From Atriophallophorus winterbourni (lineage: Eukaryota > Platyhelminthes > Trematoda > Plagiorchiida > Microphallidae): a DNA stretch of 64,000 bases. The first letter of the stretch is position 1. Every line of letters begins with the position of its first letter. The stretch spans positions 1-64,000 of the forward strand of contig JACCGJ010013225.1 of assembly GCA_013407085.1 (NCBI GenBank), read 5' to 3'. Below are positions 42,602-53,399 of this stretch, in pieces. Both the position numbers and the translations under genes were made by a program. The notes under the pieces were generated by a model that worked only from the letters and a program-made list of their open reading frames with translations, was not told the DNA's origin and made no database searches.

Positions 42602-42700
42602 TAACATCTGTCTAGGTATAGAGAAACCGAAAGTAATTTTGCCCACGTAGGCTGACTGTGCAGTACTTTGCCTGAATCAGGCTTGCGAATTCATACACCA
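42602..42700 (-). repeat. Repeat A, head-only copy, diverged
   Basis: Reverse complement: CTGTCTAGGTATAGAG to AGGCTTGCGAATTCATAC. Confidence 0.6.
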
Positions 42701-42747
42701 CATATGCATTTATTTGATTTCATACCACATCGAAGGACTTGTTCTAG

Positions 42748-42990
42748 ATGAACGGAATTGATACGGAATTGAGTGGCGTGCAAATGAACGACTTCTTTAC
42801 CTTAAGCCCCGAGCTGGGCACCCGGGGCCACTCACTTAAAATTGCTAAGAAACGATGTCGGCTGGACTCCAGGAAACACTTTTTCAGATTAGGGTTGTTA
42901 ACTCCTGGAACATTCTTCCAGAACTTATATCCTGCAGTACCGTGTCTAGTTTTAAGCAGGGTTTGGACCGCAACTGGGGTAAGTTTTTTC
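42748..42990 (+). pseudogene. CR1-like RT 3' coding fragment
   Basis: FFTLSPELGTRGHSLKIAKK, RCRLDSRKHFFR and a Trp near the end match the CR1 C-terminus (RGHSLKI, RxxFFS). Confidence 0.7.
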
Positions 42991-43127
42991 CTGAATACTC
43001 TCCTTAATTGCTATACAAGCTTAGGTATTTCATCTTTTAGCGTTATCCCGTAAATAAAGTGAGGGTTAGAGTTCTCTGTGTTTTTTATTTATTATACACG
43101 ATGCTACTTCAGCTGATTTCTCACCGT

Positions 43128-43838
43128 GCTGGTGAAGAGAAACTGCTTTTTCTTTTTCCAGCATCGGCTATAACGCGGTGCTTCCTAAATTCAACCCGGA
43201 TAATCTCTTGGCTTCGTGATCGGTGAAGATTTCAAATAGACAAAAAGAATAAACGTTTTGGCAGTGGTGGGTGCTTCTCTGCAGCTTTCCACCAGAAAGA
43301 AATTCTGGACGCTCGATTGGCTTCTTAGCCACATACTGTCCTGTGCAAACTGAACTGAACTGAACTCACGAGGACGCAAACAAGCAAGCGTAATACGATC
43401 CATTTAAACCCATTGTTTAGTAGCACATTACTCGAGGTTAAATAAAGTTTGATTTTTCATCGGTTTTATCAGATATTTCTTAAGATTAAAATCTGGAAAA
43501 AGTAATACACTCGGAATTTCCAATGGTGCGACAACACGAGGTAAAACAAAACATAACTGAATAGCCCGCCATGTAACGATATTTCAGTTCAGTTCAGTTT
43601 GCACAGGACAGTATGTGGCTAACAAGCCAATCGAGCGTCCAGAATTTCTTTCGGTGGAAAGCTGCAGAGAAGCACCCGCCACTGCCAAAACGTATATTCT
43701 TTTTGTCTGTTTGAAATCTTCGCCGATCGCGAAGCCAAGAGATTATCCGGGTTGAACTTAGGAAGCACCGCGTTATAGCCGATGCTGGAAAAAGAAAAAG
43801 CTGTTTCTCTTCACCAGCACGGTGGGAGGTTAGCTGAA
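43128..43838. repeat. Family-B inverted pair (snap-back structure)
   Basis: 43,128-43,370 (-) and 43,586-43,838 (+) are two family-B copies, each about 245 bp, facing head to head across a 215-bp spacer. Both arms include the tail with TCTCTTCACCAGCACGGTG and the start GTTCAGTTCAGTTTGCACAG. Identity is high, so single strands could fold into a long hairpin. Confidence 0.85.
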
Positions 43839-44229
43839 GTGCATAGGGCTTCTGCTACTGTTGTCCCTACTTAATTTGTGCAAACCGATCGTGTGTGTGA
43901 TCGAAATGGATACAAATACACCATTTTTGGGTGATATTAATCTTTTTCACACATGTTTAAGTGTCTTTTTCAAGATGATATTAATGTTGTTGGCCTCTGT
44001 GGTCGATGTCGGTCGATGTCAACCAAGGATGTACATCACAATCGCATGAATTTTACTACGGTGAGATTCCCTTCGGTGGAATTTTACAGAATAGCGTACA
44101 CCATTTTCTACAATATAATAACAAATTTCACCTGTATGAGAGTAATTGGGAATGCAAAGTTAAATCTTTTAATACCAACAGTTGAGGATAAGCATAAGTG
44201 CGTTAAAAGTAGAGCATGAAATTGATGAG

Positions 44230-44344
44230 CACTATTCGAAGGTAGATGAAAATCAGGATGCAGAACAAGCCACGTAGAATAGAGTCCCTTCTTGAGGCCT
44301 CCTATTGAATTTGAACACATAAGTTCTATGGGAAAACGATTCAA
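44230..44344 (-). pseudogene. Non-LTR RT C-terminal fragment
   Basis: FPIELMCSNSIGGLKKGLYS and TW resemble LPxELxxSxSIxxFKxxLD of CR1 C-termini. Very short. Confidence 0.5.
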
Positions 44345-44727
44345 GTGATTGAATACATTTTCGCATATGAGGTGCTCACGAACATTGTTTCTGTCATTTT
44401 TTTAGCCAATTAGGCATGAACGCAATATTCGAGATGTGGTCTCACATCTGCTTCGTGTAATGGCACGAAGACAACTATGGACATGCGGGATAAAAATTAT
44501 CGAGGGCAAAACTGCTCACTCCTAGCACCTTGAGCAGCACCTGCACATTAATAATTTCTACTGAAGTTTGCTGAAACTTCAATATATGATTCAGCACATT
44601 TGGCAAACATAAGATCTTTTATACCACCTGGTCCATCATCCACATGCATATTATCAACTTTCGACATAAAAATGCTTTTTTAAATGACGTGTTAGATTCC
44701 ACATCGCAGACCACCTGAGGACGCAAA

Positions 44728-45230
44728 AATGGCGTTCATTTTATGGTCAGATTATCTTGGCATTAATAGCAAAACTTATCCGGAACTGATAAGCGGCGCT
44801 GCCAAATCATCGACGAACATGAGGAAAGTTAGCGTTGTGAGTATGGATTTCTTAGGGACAACATTAACAATTCTCACTGTCGGAGTATACATACTTTCTG
44901 TGGCGGAAAAGTATTTATTGCTTAAGATGATCATTTTCTAGTTTCCATGAGGACTACCGATGACTATGAAACCATGTTCGATTGCAAGCATTCTGAAGTT
45001 CACCGAGTCAAAGTCATACAAAATATCCAAGTAGAAATCTTCAACCCGATGACATTTATCATGTCTCTTGGTTACCTCATTTATAAAACATAAGAGGATT
45101 GTTGAGCACAAACGTCCTTTCAGTATGCCATACCTAGCAGATTTCACCAACGAACATTTAACCAGTTGACGAAAGATGCTGTCCTCAACCATTCACTTCC
45201 GGATTTTACTCAAGAATTCATAAAGAGTTG
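44728..45230 (-). pseudogene. Non-LTR reverse transcriptase fragment
   Basis: KSARYGILKGRLCSTILLCF, INEVTKRHDKCHRVEDFYLD, YDFDSVNFRMLA, then in another frame ILTTLTFLMFVDDLAAPLIS. The order matches RT fingers and palm (QYGFxxGRSCxTNLL, LDFxKAFDSVNH, FLMFVDDL). Confidence 0.75.
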
Positions 45231-46670
45231 CAGGTCTCTACTTACGCCCTGATGACCGACCATCATCCTTATTTATTTGAATTAAGTTAGCCAGGTAACA
45301 AAAACTTATAAATAATATATGCTGCAAGGAAGTGATGACACACGTCTTCGCGAGAAAGGACGACATGTTCCTTAATCTTTGAGAATTATTAGCATATAGC
45401 CCAACAGATTTGCTGCGATAGAATATGTTTGACCACTTTATAGGTGAATGATATCTTCTTGAGTAAGCTTTTGCAATCGAAACTTATAAAGTTGGTATGT
45501 TTCTCTGATCAACTCGACGATCGGAATGAAAATGTTTCAGAAAGCCCGGAGCCTTATCTTAAACTTAGAAGAACGGATGTCAAAAAATCTTTCGTATATT
45601 GTCAATGATAACTCACGATTGATCTTCTGATTGGGCCTAACTGTTTTTCCACCCAAGATTTCGGATTATAATAACACGTAGAATCGTAGGTCTCCAGCAG
45701 TGTGGCTTCTTGTGTCACTTGAAACTTACCAAAGAAGCAAATCTGTCTTACAAGGTATACAGGCAGTTGTTTATAAGGTGCCGGTTTAATGCTTATCACC
45801 ATCTAAATGGCAAGAGAATATCATTTTGATTACTTGGACATAGCGTGCACTTTGTGAGCAGGCAAACCCTACCTCAGTATTAATTGAAAGCTTTCAGTAG
45901 GTGATCACTTTTTCATTGTAGTGTGAGGTGCTTGCTCTGTCGAATTAGTTCTGAGCAACCCAGGGAGAAAGTTGTGAGTTATTCGCGTGCGGGTTCATGG
46001 TATGCAAGTGATTCATTTCGATCAAGTCCGGAGATATCACGTAAACGACACTGGTTCAGCCAAGTAATATGTGATACTATAAGAGCGAGGTCAGCACGCC
46101 GAAATTGTTCATCAAAATTCGCAAGTGTTTAATAGTGTTAAGGTCTCATATATGCACATAAAATTGATAAAAATTGCTTCTAAGAACTTTCAACACAACT
46201 GAAGGTTGTATTCTGGTGGTTTAAAGATCTAGGCTTACAAAGAGGCCAACGCTACCACATTTCAGCGCATCTGGTTTTTAACATCCAGCAAAGGAATACA
46301 TACTGATAGTTGTATCGAGGATATGATCTATCACTGTGAGAGACAAAGAGAATTACAATTTTATGTGTAAACGCGAGTGTAAGACATTGATTATAACTAG
46401 CAGACAAAATGGTCCATTATGGTAATTTTTTACAGAATCGTCGTCATTATCTTGTTTGTATAGTACCATTTTGAAGCAATCAGTAGTGTTTGAGCCAAAA
46501 CGTTACAGTCACTCGTGTTTACTTACGTACAACTGCCATTAGGCCGGTACAAGTTCGTTCGCATCGCAGTCTGAACACTTATCTACTGCTTCAGTCTCAA
46601 AAACGGGGTATCAACGAAGGTGCTCCGACCCCGAGTAAAAGTCGAATAAAATGTGCGTAGAATAGAAATA
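45231..46670. other. Unassigned sequence
   Basis: No repeat or protein similarity was recognised over about 1.4 kb. Confidence 0.3.
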
Positions 46671-46674
46671 CTCA

Positions 46675-46908
46675 TGTACTATACACAAATCCTTGTAGTG
46701 TATGTGATAAGTTGGGAGAGCTGAAGCTTGCTGCACTGAAAAACCAGGTCGACATAATTGCAATTTACGAATCATAGTTGAAACCAGATGATCATGTACC
46801 GTCATTTGTGTCAACTATGTACGCCATCTATTGTTAGGACATCGATACTGGTGCTACGGGAGGAAGTGTGGCAATTATGATAAATGAAGATTTTTCCCAC
46901 AGTGAGAC
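46675..46908 (+). pseudogene. Non-LTR endonuclease, N-terminal part (left of Penelope insertion)
   Basis: Reads VCDKLGELKLAALKNQVDII, AIYES (stop) LKPDDHVP, then TGATGGSVAIMINEDFSHSE. It joins in sense to 50,898 onward once the Penelope-like insertion and one target duplication copy are removed. Confidence 0.8.
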
Positions 46909-46922
46909 ATCAATAAAGATTG
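46909..46922. repeat. Target site duplication of the Penelope-like element, left
   Basis: ATCAATAAAGATTG, repeated exactly at 50,884-50,897. Confidence 0.85.
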
Positions 46923-46965
46923 TATCTTATTGAATTTGTTCTCCGAGCTTGTTGAGTTTGCATCG

Positions 46966-46999
46966 GACGTTTCGTTGCCAGACTAGGCAACATCTTCGA
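46966..46999 (-). ncRNA. Degenerate hammerhead ribozyme of the Penelope-like element
   Basis: Minus-strand reading: TCGAAGA (46,999-46,993; intact core would be CTGAAGA), stem II with GTTGCC and GGCAAC, then GAAACGTC (46,973-46,966). The swapped CT makes cleavage unlikely. Confidence 0.7.
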
Positions 47000-47228
47000 C
47001 GATTGTTGGCAAAATGACTGCTCCAAGAGGCACTGACGATTGTGTTTGGCCGGCCGACCATTGGTCACGTGATCGCATGTGATTGGCAGCCTTTTCGGTT
47101 CTTCCTCTCAGTCGCATCCGTGCGTAGATGTCGTCCAAGATCACATGTTCGTTGATCGATCGTTCACCGGAGTACCAGGCTTCGATGAACTCTGATGCTG
47201 CTTTTTTATCAGCTCGGCCCAGGATGTA

Positions 47229-48172
47229 TCAGTTATGGCAGTCCATCTCGTGATTTTCGTTGTCGACGTGCGTTGAGATGAGAGACTTGGTGTCGTGACG
47301 TCGTACTGCTAGTTGATGCTCATGGATTCGAGTTTTTAGTTTTCGACCGGTTTGCCAGATGTAGTGTTTGTCACAGTGCGTGCACTGTATTTTGTGCACT
47401 ACGTTTGCGTTTTCATCTTTGGGTATTACATATTTCACTTTTGTAAGCACGTTACGTAGGGTTGTTGTTGGTTTGTGGGCGATAAAAATAACCTGAGGTC
47501 GTAGGAGTCTTGATGTCATTTCCGAGATGTTTTTGACGTACGCTAACGCCGCCCATTGCATAATATCAGTCTGGTCTCGCCTAGACCGTGTCGTTAGGTA
47601 TCTACGGAGAAAGTTCTTCGGGTAAGAGTTCTTCTGGAATAGCTTGTATAGATATTGTACTTCCTCTTTTTGCAGTGTGAGCGTGCTGCAGTGTGTTCTA
47701 GCGCGTTGAAACAACGTCCGAACGCAGCTTTTTTGTGTGCTGTTGGGTGGGTACTTTTAAAGTTCAAGATCTGGTCGGTGTGACTCTGATTTCTATAGAC
47801 ATTGATTTGTAGTTCGCCGTTACTAAGTCTGGTGACTTGCACGTCTATGAATGGTAATTGACCGCTTGTTTCTTTTTCCATTGTGAACTGTATACCATTG
47901 AATACACAGTTGAGTAATCGTGAAGTTCCCTGGAGTCTTGATCGTTTAATAATCACGAAGGTATCGTCTACGTAGCGTACCCATAGGGTGGGTTGTATCA
48001 ATTGTTAAGAGATCTGCTCTAGCCTTTGCATTACGATTTCAGCGAATAGTTCTGAGATTGGTGAGCACATTGGGGTGCCTCTTATTTGTTCGTATGCTTG
48101 TCCGTTGAAGGTGAATTCTGTTGTAAGGCATAAGTCTAGCAATTCTAATAGGTCTTCTTTGTTAAGTCTTTC
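47229..48172 (-). pseudogene. Penelope-like RT palm and GIY-YIG endonuclease, inverted copy
   Basis: Minus-strand frames: 48,172-48,005 (LTTEFTFNGQAYEQIRGTPM, SPISELFAEIVMQRLEQIS then TAA), 48,001-47,594 (LWVRYVDDTFVIIKR with the catalytic YVDD, LPFIDVQVTR), and after a frameshift 47,714-47,229 (LRRYLTTRSRRDQTD, KVKYVIPKDENANVVHKIQC, CDKHYIWQTGRKLKTRIHEH). The last is a GIY-YIG-like fold start with its GIY weakened. The TAA before YVDD and the later frameshift are identical to those in the plus copy. Confidence 0.88.
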
Positions 48173-48202
48173 TCCAAACGCCGAGAGTTTGTTAGTATTC
48201 TT

Positions 48203-48375
48203 TGGCCAAACACAATCGTCAATGCCACTTAGAGCAGTCATGTTGCCAACAATCGCTGAAGATGTAGCCTAGTCTGGCAACGAAAGTCCGATGCAAACTC
48301 AACAAGCTTGGAGAACAAATTCAAGTAAGCTACAACAACGACCGGAGCTACAAATATTCCAAACAATACTAACAA
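48203..48375 (+). repeat. Penelope-like terminal repeat, left/internal copy
   Basis: GGCCAAACACAATCGTCA through TCTGGCAACG to CAAACAATACTA, matching 50,711-50,883. Confidence 0.85.
48251..48294 (+). ncRNA. Degenerate hammerhead ribozyme in the left terminal repeat
   Basis: CTGAAGA at 48,256-48,262, stem II weakened (GTAGCC against GGCAAC), and GAAAGTC where the intact copy has GAAACGTC (one C deleted, breaking the palindromic stem III). Confidence 0.7.
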
Positions 48376-49142
48376 ACTCTGGGCGTTTTGCACTCAAACA
48401 CGCTCGTCGAGGGGAAACTTTTGCAAAAAGGCTCGCCTCAACGAAAGAACAACTCTTATTCTTACATGAGTGCCTACGGAGAAGAGTACTACCAAAAAGC
48501 GTTCGCTATCGACCATCCATCAATACCCCAATAGCTCACAAGCTGGCTGAAGACAATGGCCGCCGCATATTGATCACGAATGCACATGATCGCTTAAGAA
48601 AATATACGGAAGTCATTGAGGAAGCACAAACATATTGCCACCAACTACTAAATGAAGATACGCTAGAACAGTTACGACTTGCAATCGCAATCTCGACTGA
48701 AACAACCAGGAGAAGAAAACGCCAAAATTTAACGGACAAGCTCCAGAGACTCACTCCAAAACACACAGAACAAGAGACAGGGAACTGGATAAAGAATATT
48801 TCAAATAGACCCCTCACAGACACCGAACAAAGGGTACCGACGCGCGGCCTAAACTTCAACTGCAAGAACGCAGACCCAGTCGAGTTCCTAGCATATTTGG
48901 AATCAACGATGAGACGGGCTGGCCTGACACCGGAAACCAAGATTGAATGCCGACGGAAAATCGTACCCATGATGAAAGCAAACAACAACTTATCGAACAC
49001 TTTGGACAAAGAAGAGCGTCACGCCCTGAATAAAATAAAGCAAGACAAACAAATTGTAATTCTACCAGCAGACAAAGGTCAGATGACAGTTGTAATGAAC
49101 AGAACCGAATATATCGCGAAAGCTGAACAACTCCTCCAGTAA
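48291..49142 (+). CDS. Penelope-like polyprotein, N-terminal part
   Basis: 283 open codons of the N-terminal region preceding RT in Penelope-like elements: a basic, helix-rich domain (HKLAEDNGRRILITNAHDRL, RRRKRQNLTDKLQRLTPKHT) ending in the characteristic block LNKIKQDKQIVILPADKGQM-TVVMNRTEYI. A stop follows at about 49,140; RT homology (RMKP, then PRFYGLMKIHKEGIPLRPIV) continues in another frame, so the polyprotein is broken. The start Met is inside the terminal repeat and may not be the real one. Confidence 0.75.
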   Translation: MQTQQAWRTNSSKLQQRPELQIFQTILTNSGRFALKHARRGETFAKRLASTKEQLLFLHECLRRRVLPKSVRYRPSINTPIAHKLAEDNGRRILITNAHDRLRKYTEVIEEAQTYCHQLLNEDTLEQLRLAIAISTETTRRRKRQNLTDKLQRLTPKHTEQETGNWIKNISNRPLTDTEQRVPTRGLNFNCKNADPVEFLAYLESTMRRAGLTPETKIECRRKIVPMMKANNNLSNTLDKEERHALNKIKQDKQIVILPADKGQMTVVMNRTEYIAKAEQLLQ

Positions 49143-49300
49143 AACCTGACCAATAGGAAAATTGCATCAGCTACAACAAAAAACTAGAACGAAAAATCAT
49201 AAATACTCTGCAAAAGTTAAAGACATTGGTGCGCCTCACAGAGGAAGAATACTTTCGTATGAAACCGTAAGATTCTACAACACCCAGGTTTTATGGACTC

Positions 49301-50170
49301 ATGAAGATCCACAAAGAAGGTATACCACTTCGCCCAATCGTATCGCTACCAGGAGCACCCTCATACAAGCTATCCAAAGAATTGAGAAGAAGACTACTAT
49401 ACCTTACCCATGGGTCAGAACACTCAATTCAATCAGCCGAAGAATTTCTACATAAGATCAATGGAACCAAGATCCAAGATGACGAAATTATGGTCTCATT
49501 CGATGTTGTCGCAATCTTTACCTCGATCGACACCATCCTAGCAAAGCAAACTGTGGCATCACTTTTGAACGAACGATTGATGGCCGACGGAGAAAGACTT
49601 AACAAAGAAGACCTATTAGAATTGCTAGACTTATGCCTTACAACAGAATTCACCTTCAACGGACAAGCATACGAACAAATAAGAGGCACCCCAATGTGCT
49701 CACCAATCTCAGAACTATTCGCTGAAATCGTAATGCAAAGGCTAGAGCAGATCTCTTAACAATTGATACAACCCACCCTATGGGTACGCTACGTAGACGA
49801 TACCTTCGTGATTATTAAACGATCAAGACTCCAGGGAACTTCACGATTACTCAACTGTGTATTCAATGGTATACAGTTCACAATGGAAAAAGAAACAAGC
49901 GGTCAATTACCATTCATAGACGTGCAAGTCACCAGACTGAGTAACGGCGAACTACAAATCAATGTCTATAGAAATCAGAGTCACACCGACCAGATCTTGA
50001 ACTTTAAAATTAACCACCCAACAGCTCACAAAAAAGCTGCGTTCGGACGTTGTTTCAACGCGCTAGAACACACTGCAGCACGCTCACACTGCAAAAAGAG
50101 GAAGTACAATATCTATACAAGCTATTCCAGAAGAACTCTTACCCGAAGAACTTTCTCCGTAGATACCTAA
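49301..50170 (+). pseudogene. Penelope-like reverse transcriptase core
   Basis: MKIHKEGIPLRPIVSLPGAP, SYKLSKELRRRL, VSFDVVAIFTSIDTILAK, AYEQIRGTPMCSPISELFAE, then a TAA at 49,757-49,759, then in the same frame LWVRYVDDTFVIIKRSRLQG (catalytic YVDD) and GQLPFIDVQVTRLSNG. Telomerase-like RT typical of Penelope-like elements. The Gly usually found in GTPMGSPISG is Cys/Glu here. The frame is lost near 50,100. Confidence 0.88.
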
Positions 50171-50571
50171 CGACACGGCCTAGGCGAGACCAGACTGATA
50201 TTATGCAACGGGCGGCGTTAGCGTACGTCAAAAACATCTCGGAAATGACATCAAGACTCCTACGACCTCAGGTTATTTTTATCGCCCACAAACCAACAAC
50301 AACCCTACGTAACGTGCTTACAAAAGTGAAATATGTAATACCCAAAGATGAAAACACAAACGTAGTGTACAGAATACAGTGCACGCACTGTGAAAAACAC
50401 TACATCCGGCAAACCGGTCGAAAACTAAAAACTCGAATCCATGAGCATCAACTAGCAGTACGACGTCACGACACCAAGTCTCTCATCTCAACGCACGTCG
50501 ACAACGAAAATCACGAGATGGACTGGCATAATTGCCACATCTTGGACCGAGCTGATAACAAAGCAGCATGA
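50050..50571 (+). pseudogene. Penelope-like C-terminal GIY-YIG endonuclease
   Basis: +1-shifted continuation of the RT: LQKEEVQYLYKLFQKNSYPK, NFLRRYLTTRPRRDQTDIMQ, LRNVLTKVKYVIPKDENTNV and the nuclease region VVYRIQCTHCEKHYIRQTGR-KLKTRIHEHQ. VVY and YIRQTGR stand for the GIY and YIG motifs, with Arg instead of Gly in the second. The CTHC pair and IHEH fit the Penelope subclass. Confidence 0.85.
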
Positions 50572-50710
50572 GAGTTCATCTAAGCCTGGCACTCCGGTGA
50601 ACGATCGATCAACGAACATGTGATCTTGGACGACATCTACGCACGGATGCGACTGAGAGGAAGAACCGAAAAGGCAACCAATCACATGCGATCACGCGAC
50701 CAATGGTCGG

Positions 50711-50883
50711 CCGGCCAAACACAATCGTCAGTGCCACTTGGAGCAGTCATTTTGCCAACAATCGCTGAAGATGTTGCCTAGTCTGGCAACGAAACGTCCG
50801 ATGCAAACTCAACAAGCTCGGAGAACAAACTCAAGTAAGGTCCAACAACGACCCGAGCTACAAATATTCCAAACAATACTAAA
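50711..50883 (+). repeat. Penelope-like terminal repeat, right copy
   Basis: GGCCGGCCAAACACAATCGT through the hammerhead to CAAACAATACTAAA, directly followed by the target duplication. Confidence 0.85.
50757..50806 (+). ncRNA. Hammerhead ribozyme, minimal type I, intact core
   Basis: Stem I ATCG (50,761-50,764) pairs with CGAT (50,799-50,802). Core CTGAAGA (50,765-50,771), stem II GTTGCC/GGCAAC with loop TAGTCT (50,773-50,790), GAAA (50,791-50,794), then ACGT, a palindrome that gives a 4-bp stem III only when two molecules pair, and predicted cleavage after C50,798. Hammerheads of this minimal dimeric type are known from Penelope-like elements. Confidence 0.85.
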
Positions 50884-53350
50884 ATCAATAAAGATTGCTT
50901 CACACACAATCAAACTAACATCGGTATTTCCTACTATCACTAGGAGGAGACGGGCACTTGCTTGTGCTTATAGAAGCCCGATTGCTTCACCATTAGACGA
51001 TCAATTACTGAGGGACACATTGGAAGTACTAAAAGGGCAATACAACCCATTACTAATTGATGAAGACTTCAATCTCCCTGGAGTACCAAAATTTCTTCGC
51101 CAGAGTCAGCTGAGACGCTTAATCTGGACTGTATTCATGTTGGGGCCTTTCAGCTGCATGTCAGGGAACCTACGAGTTTTAGGTCAAGACATACTCCATT
51201 CATTTTAGATTTGGTTCTATTGAGTCATGAAAGTGATATTTATGGGATCAAATACACATCGCCACTAGACAAGAGCGACCACGTCCTAATTCTTCTTGAC
51301 TTGAATTTAGTGCACCCTAGTCACAAAGTGAAGATGTCCGACAACTTTTGTCGAATGGACATCGTCCAACTACAAACTCAAGCAATGAATCTAAGTTGGG
51401 AACCAGACAAATTGAAACCTAGTGTAGAAATCAGGTGGAATAATGTAAGAGGGCACCTTTTAAAATACAAGAATGTTTTGCTAGTCTACAACCAGGGAGA
51501 ACGCGAGGAAAACCCCCCTGGTTAAGCGCGTCTATTCGCAAGGCTATTAGATGGCGTGATCGAAGCTGGAGGGCTTACAAATTCTATAGAACTCACAGAT
51601 CTATTTTGCAGTACATACATACCAGAAATACATCTGTTCCGCTGCAAAGGAAAGCTAAAAGGGATGTCGAATCCAAAGTTGCCCAAAACGCAGTGATTAA
51701 CTTGAAAACGTTTCATTGCTATGTTCATTCCAAACGATCTTTAAGATAAGAAATAGTTAAGTTACTCCTGGTTGATGGCAACACGGCTTTGACTGCACAG
51801 GAAAAACCGATGCTTCGCATTCATTCTTCTGCAGTGTTTATCGGCGCGATTCAGGTGACCGATTAGAAACTCACGAGTGCAGAGTACCTCTCTTTAGCTC
51901 TGAGGAGGTTAATCAGGAAACGTTCACCACAGTTCTGTCGCAGCTGGATAAAACTAAGTCGGCTGGCCATGACGGTATGCATCCGGCTATTCTTCAACCT
52001 TGTAATCAGCAATCTTTTTGCAGCTACCTTACTCCAGGGTATACTACCGGATGATTGGAAACGAGCGGCGGTAGTAGCTATATACAAAAAATGTCCCACT
52101 TCGGATGTACGCAACTATAGGCCAGTAAGCCGGACTAGAATTCTTTGCAAGTGCTTAGAAAAAATCATTCGGCACCAGATATGTAAACATTTGGTAGCCA
52201 ATTCCTCATTATCAGATGTCCAGAACGGATTATGGAAAGGAAGGTCGTGCCTAACCAATCTGCTAGGCTTTCTTGATGAAGTGACATTACGCATCAAGAA
52301 GGGAGAGTAGTCGAAGTATGCTATTTTGATTTTCAAAAGGCCTTTGACTCAGTGAACCATAGGTACCTTCTGCACAAACTGAGGATGTGTGGCGTCACAG
52401 ATGAACTACATCGATGGTTAGACAGCTTCTTAACTAATCGCACTAACTATGTTAGAATTGCAGGGGTGTGCTCGGAAGGATCACTGATACACATTGGAGT
52501 GCCTCAAGGCTTGGTGCTTGGTCCACTTTGATTTTTTATTTTTGTATACCACCTGGCAGCCTGCTTGAGTTCACGTTGCTTCCTGTTCGCTGATGATGTT
52601 AAGATCCTAGGAACCGACAGTACATATACGCTTTTCTCTGGTTTAGAGTAAGTAATCGAGTGGACAAAAACATGGAACTTGCCACTTAACTTGGGGAAGA
52701 GCAGCGTTCTGACGACTGATTTACCGACAACCCAACTGGAATTTGTCGAGGGAACTATCAGAATAGCTGCTGCTCAGAAAGTAAAGGAAATCGGTATTAA
52801 TATATCAGGAGATTTTAAGTGGGCTACTCAATGCGCTGAAGCTGCAAACAAGGCTTGCAGAGAATTTTTTAGACTGTGCTCCGCGTTGTCTTAACGGAAA
52901 CCTTCAATCTTCATTCCCTTACTCAATTGGAATACTGTTTTCAATCTTGGACACCGTACTTAAAAAGATATCGCATGTCTCGAAAGGGTCCACTGCCTTG
53001 CGACTAGGATGGTTGAGGGTCAAACAGGTAAAACCTATGAGGCATGACTCAAGGACCTGGATCTGTTCTCACCAAAGGGACATCAGCTGCAAGGCGACCT
53101 AATAGAAACCTTCAAGATTCTAAAGGGTCCTATGGGTGATAATATTACTGAACTCCTCAACCTGCCCCTAAAGCAACTACAAGGGGTAATTATGTGAAAC
53201 TTCTTAAGAGTAGGCCCAGGTTGCTGGCAGGTGAGCACTTTTTCAGCAACCGTGTGGTCAAATTCTGGAACAAGCTCCTAGATTGTATAGTAAACCTTCC
53301 AAATGTTGAGCTTTAAAATGGAATGAAACGCTAAATGGCCTAACATATCT
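50884..53350 (+). pseudogene. Non-LTR retrotransposon, endonuclease end and RT (right of Penelope insertion)
   Basis: Continues the endonuclease begun at 46,675: RRRRALACAYRSP, DEDFNLPGV (normally GDFNLPGV), LDKSDHVLILLDLN. RT blocks follow in shifting frames: LLQGILPDDWKRAAVVAIYK, NYRPVSRTRILCKCLEKII, GLWKGRSCLTNLLGF, FDFQKAFDSVNHRYLLHKLR, HIGVPQGLVLGPL, CFLFADDVKILGTD (52,580-52,615), WNLPLNLGKSS, DFKWATQCAEAANKA. Decayed C-terminal matches run to about 53,300. It includes the right target duplication at 50,884-50,897. Confidence 0.88.
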
Positions 53351-53399
53351 CCGCATATTGTCTAATAAAAAACTTAAAAACAACAAAAAACGTATTGTT

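Larger units (their letters stand above)
46923..50883. mobile_element. Penelope-like retroelement, partly inverted composite
   Basis: 3,961 bp between 14-bp target duplications. The left part (46,923 to about 48,172) is a reverse-orientation copy of the element's 3' half (RT palm end, GIY-YIG, terminal repeat). The right part (about 48,203-50,883) is a plus-strand copy with a terminal repeat at each end (about 48,203-48,375 and 50,711-50,883). Terminal pseudo-LTRs and inverted 5'-truncated partners are typical of Penelope-like elements. Reverse transcriptase and GIY-YIG endonuclease motifs confirm the class. Confidence 0.92.

Noticed and set aside
48536..49009. Minus-strand open frame of 157 codons inside the Penelope-like element
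   Set aside because: It lies antisense to the recognisable N-terminal Penelope polyprotein and has no similarity of its own.
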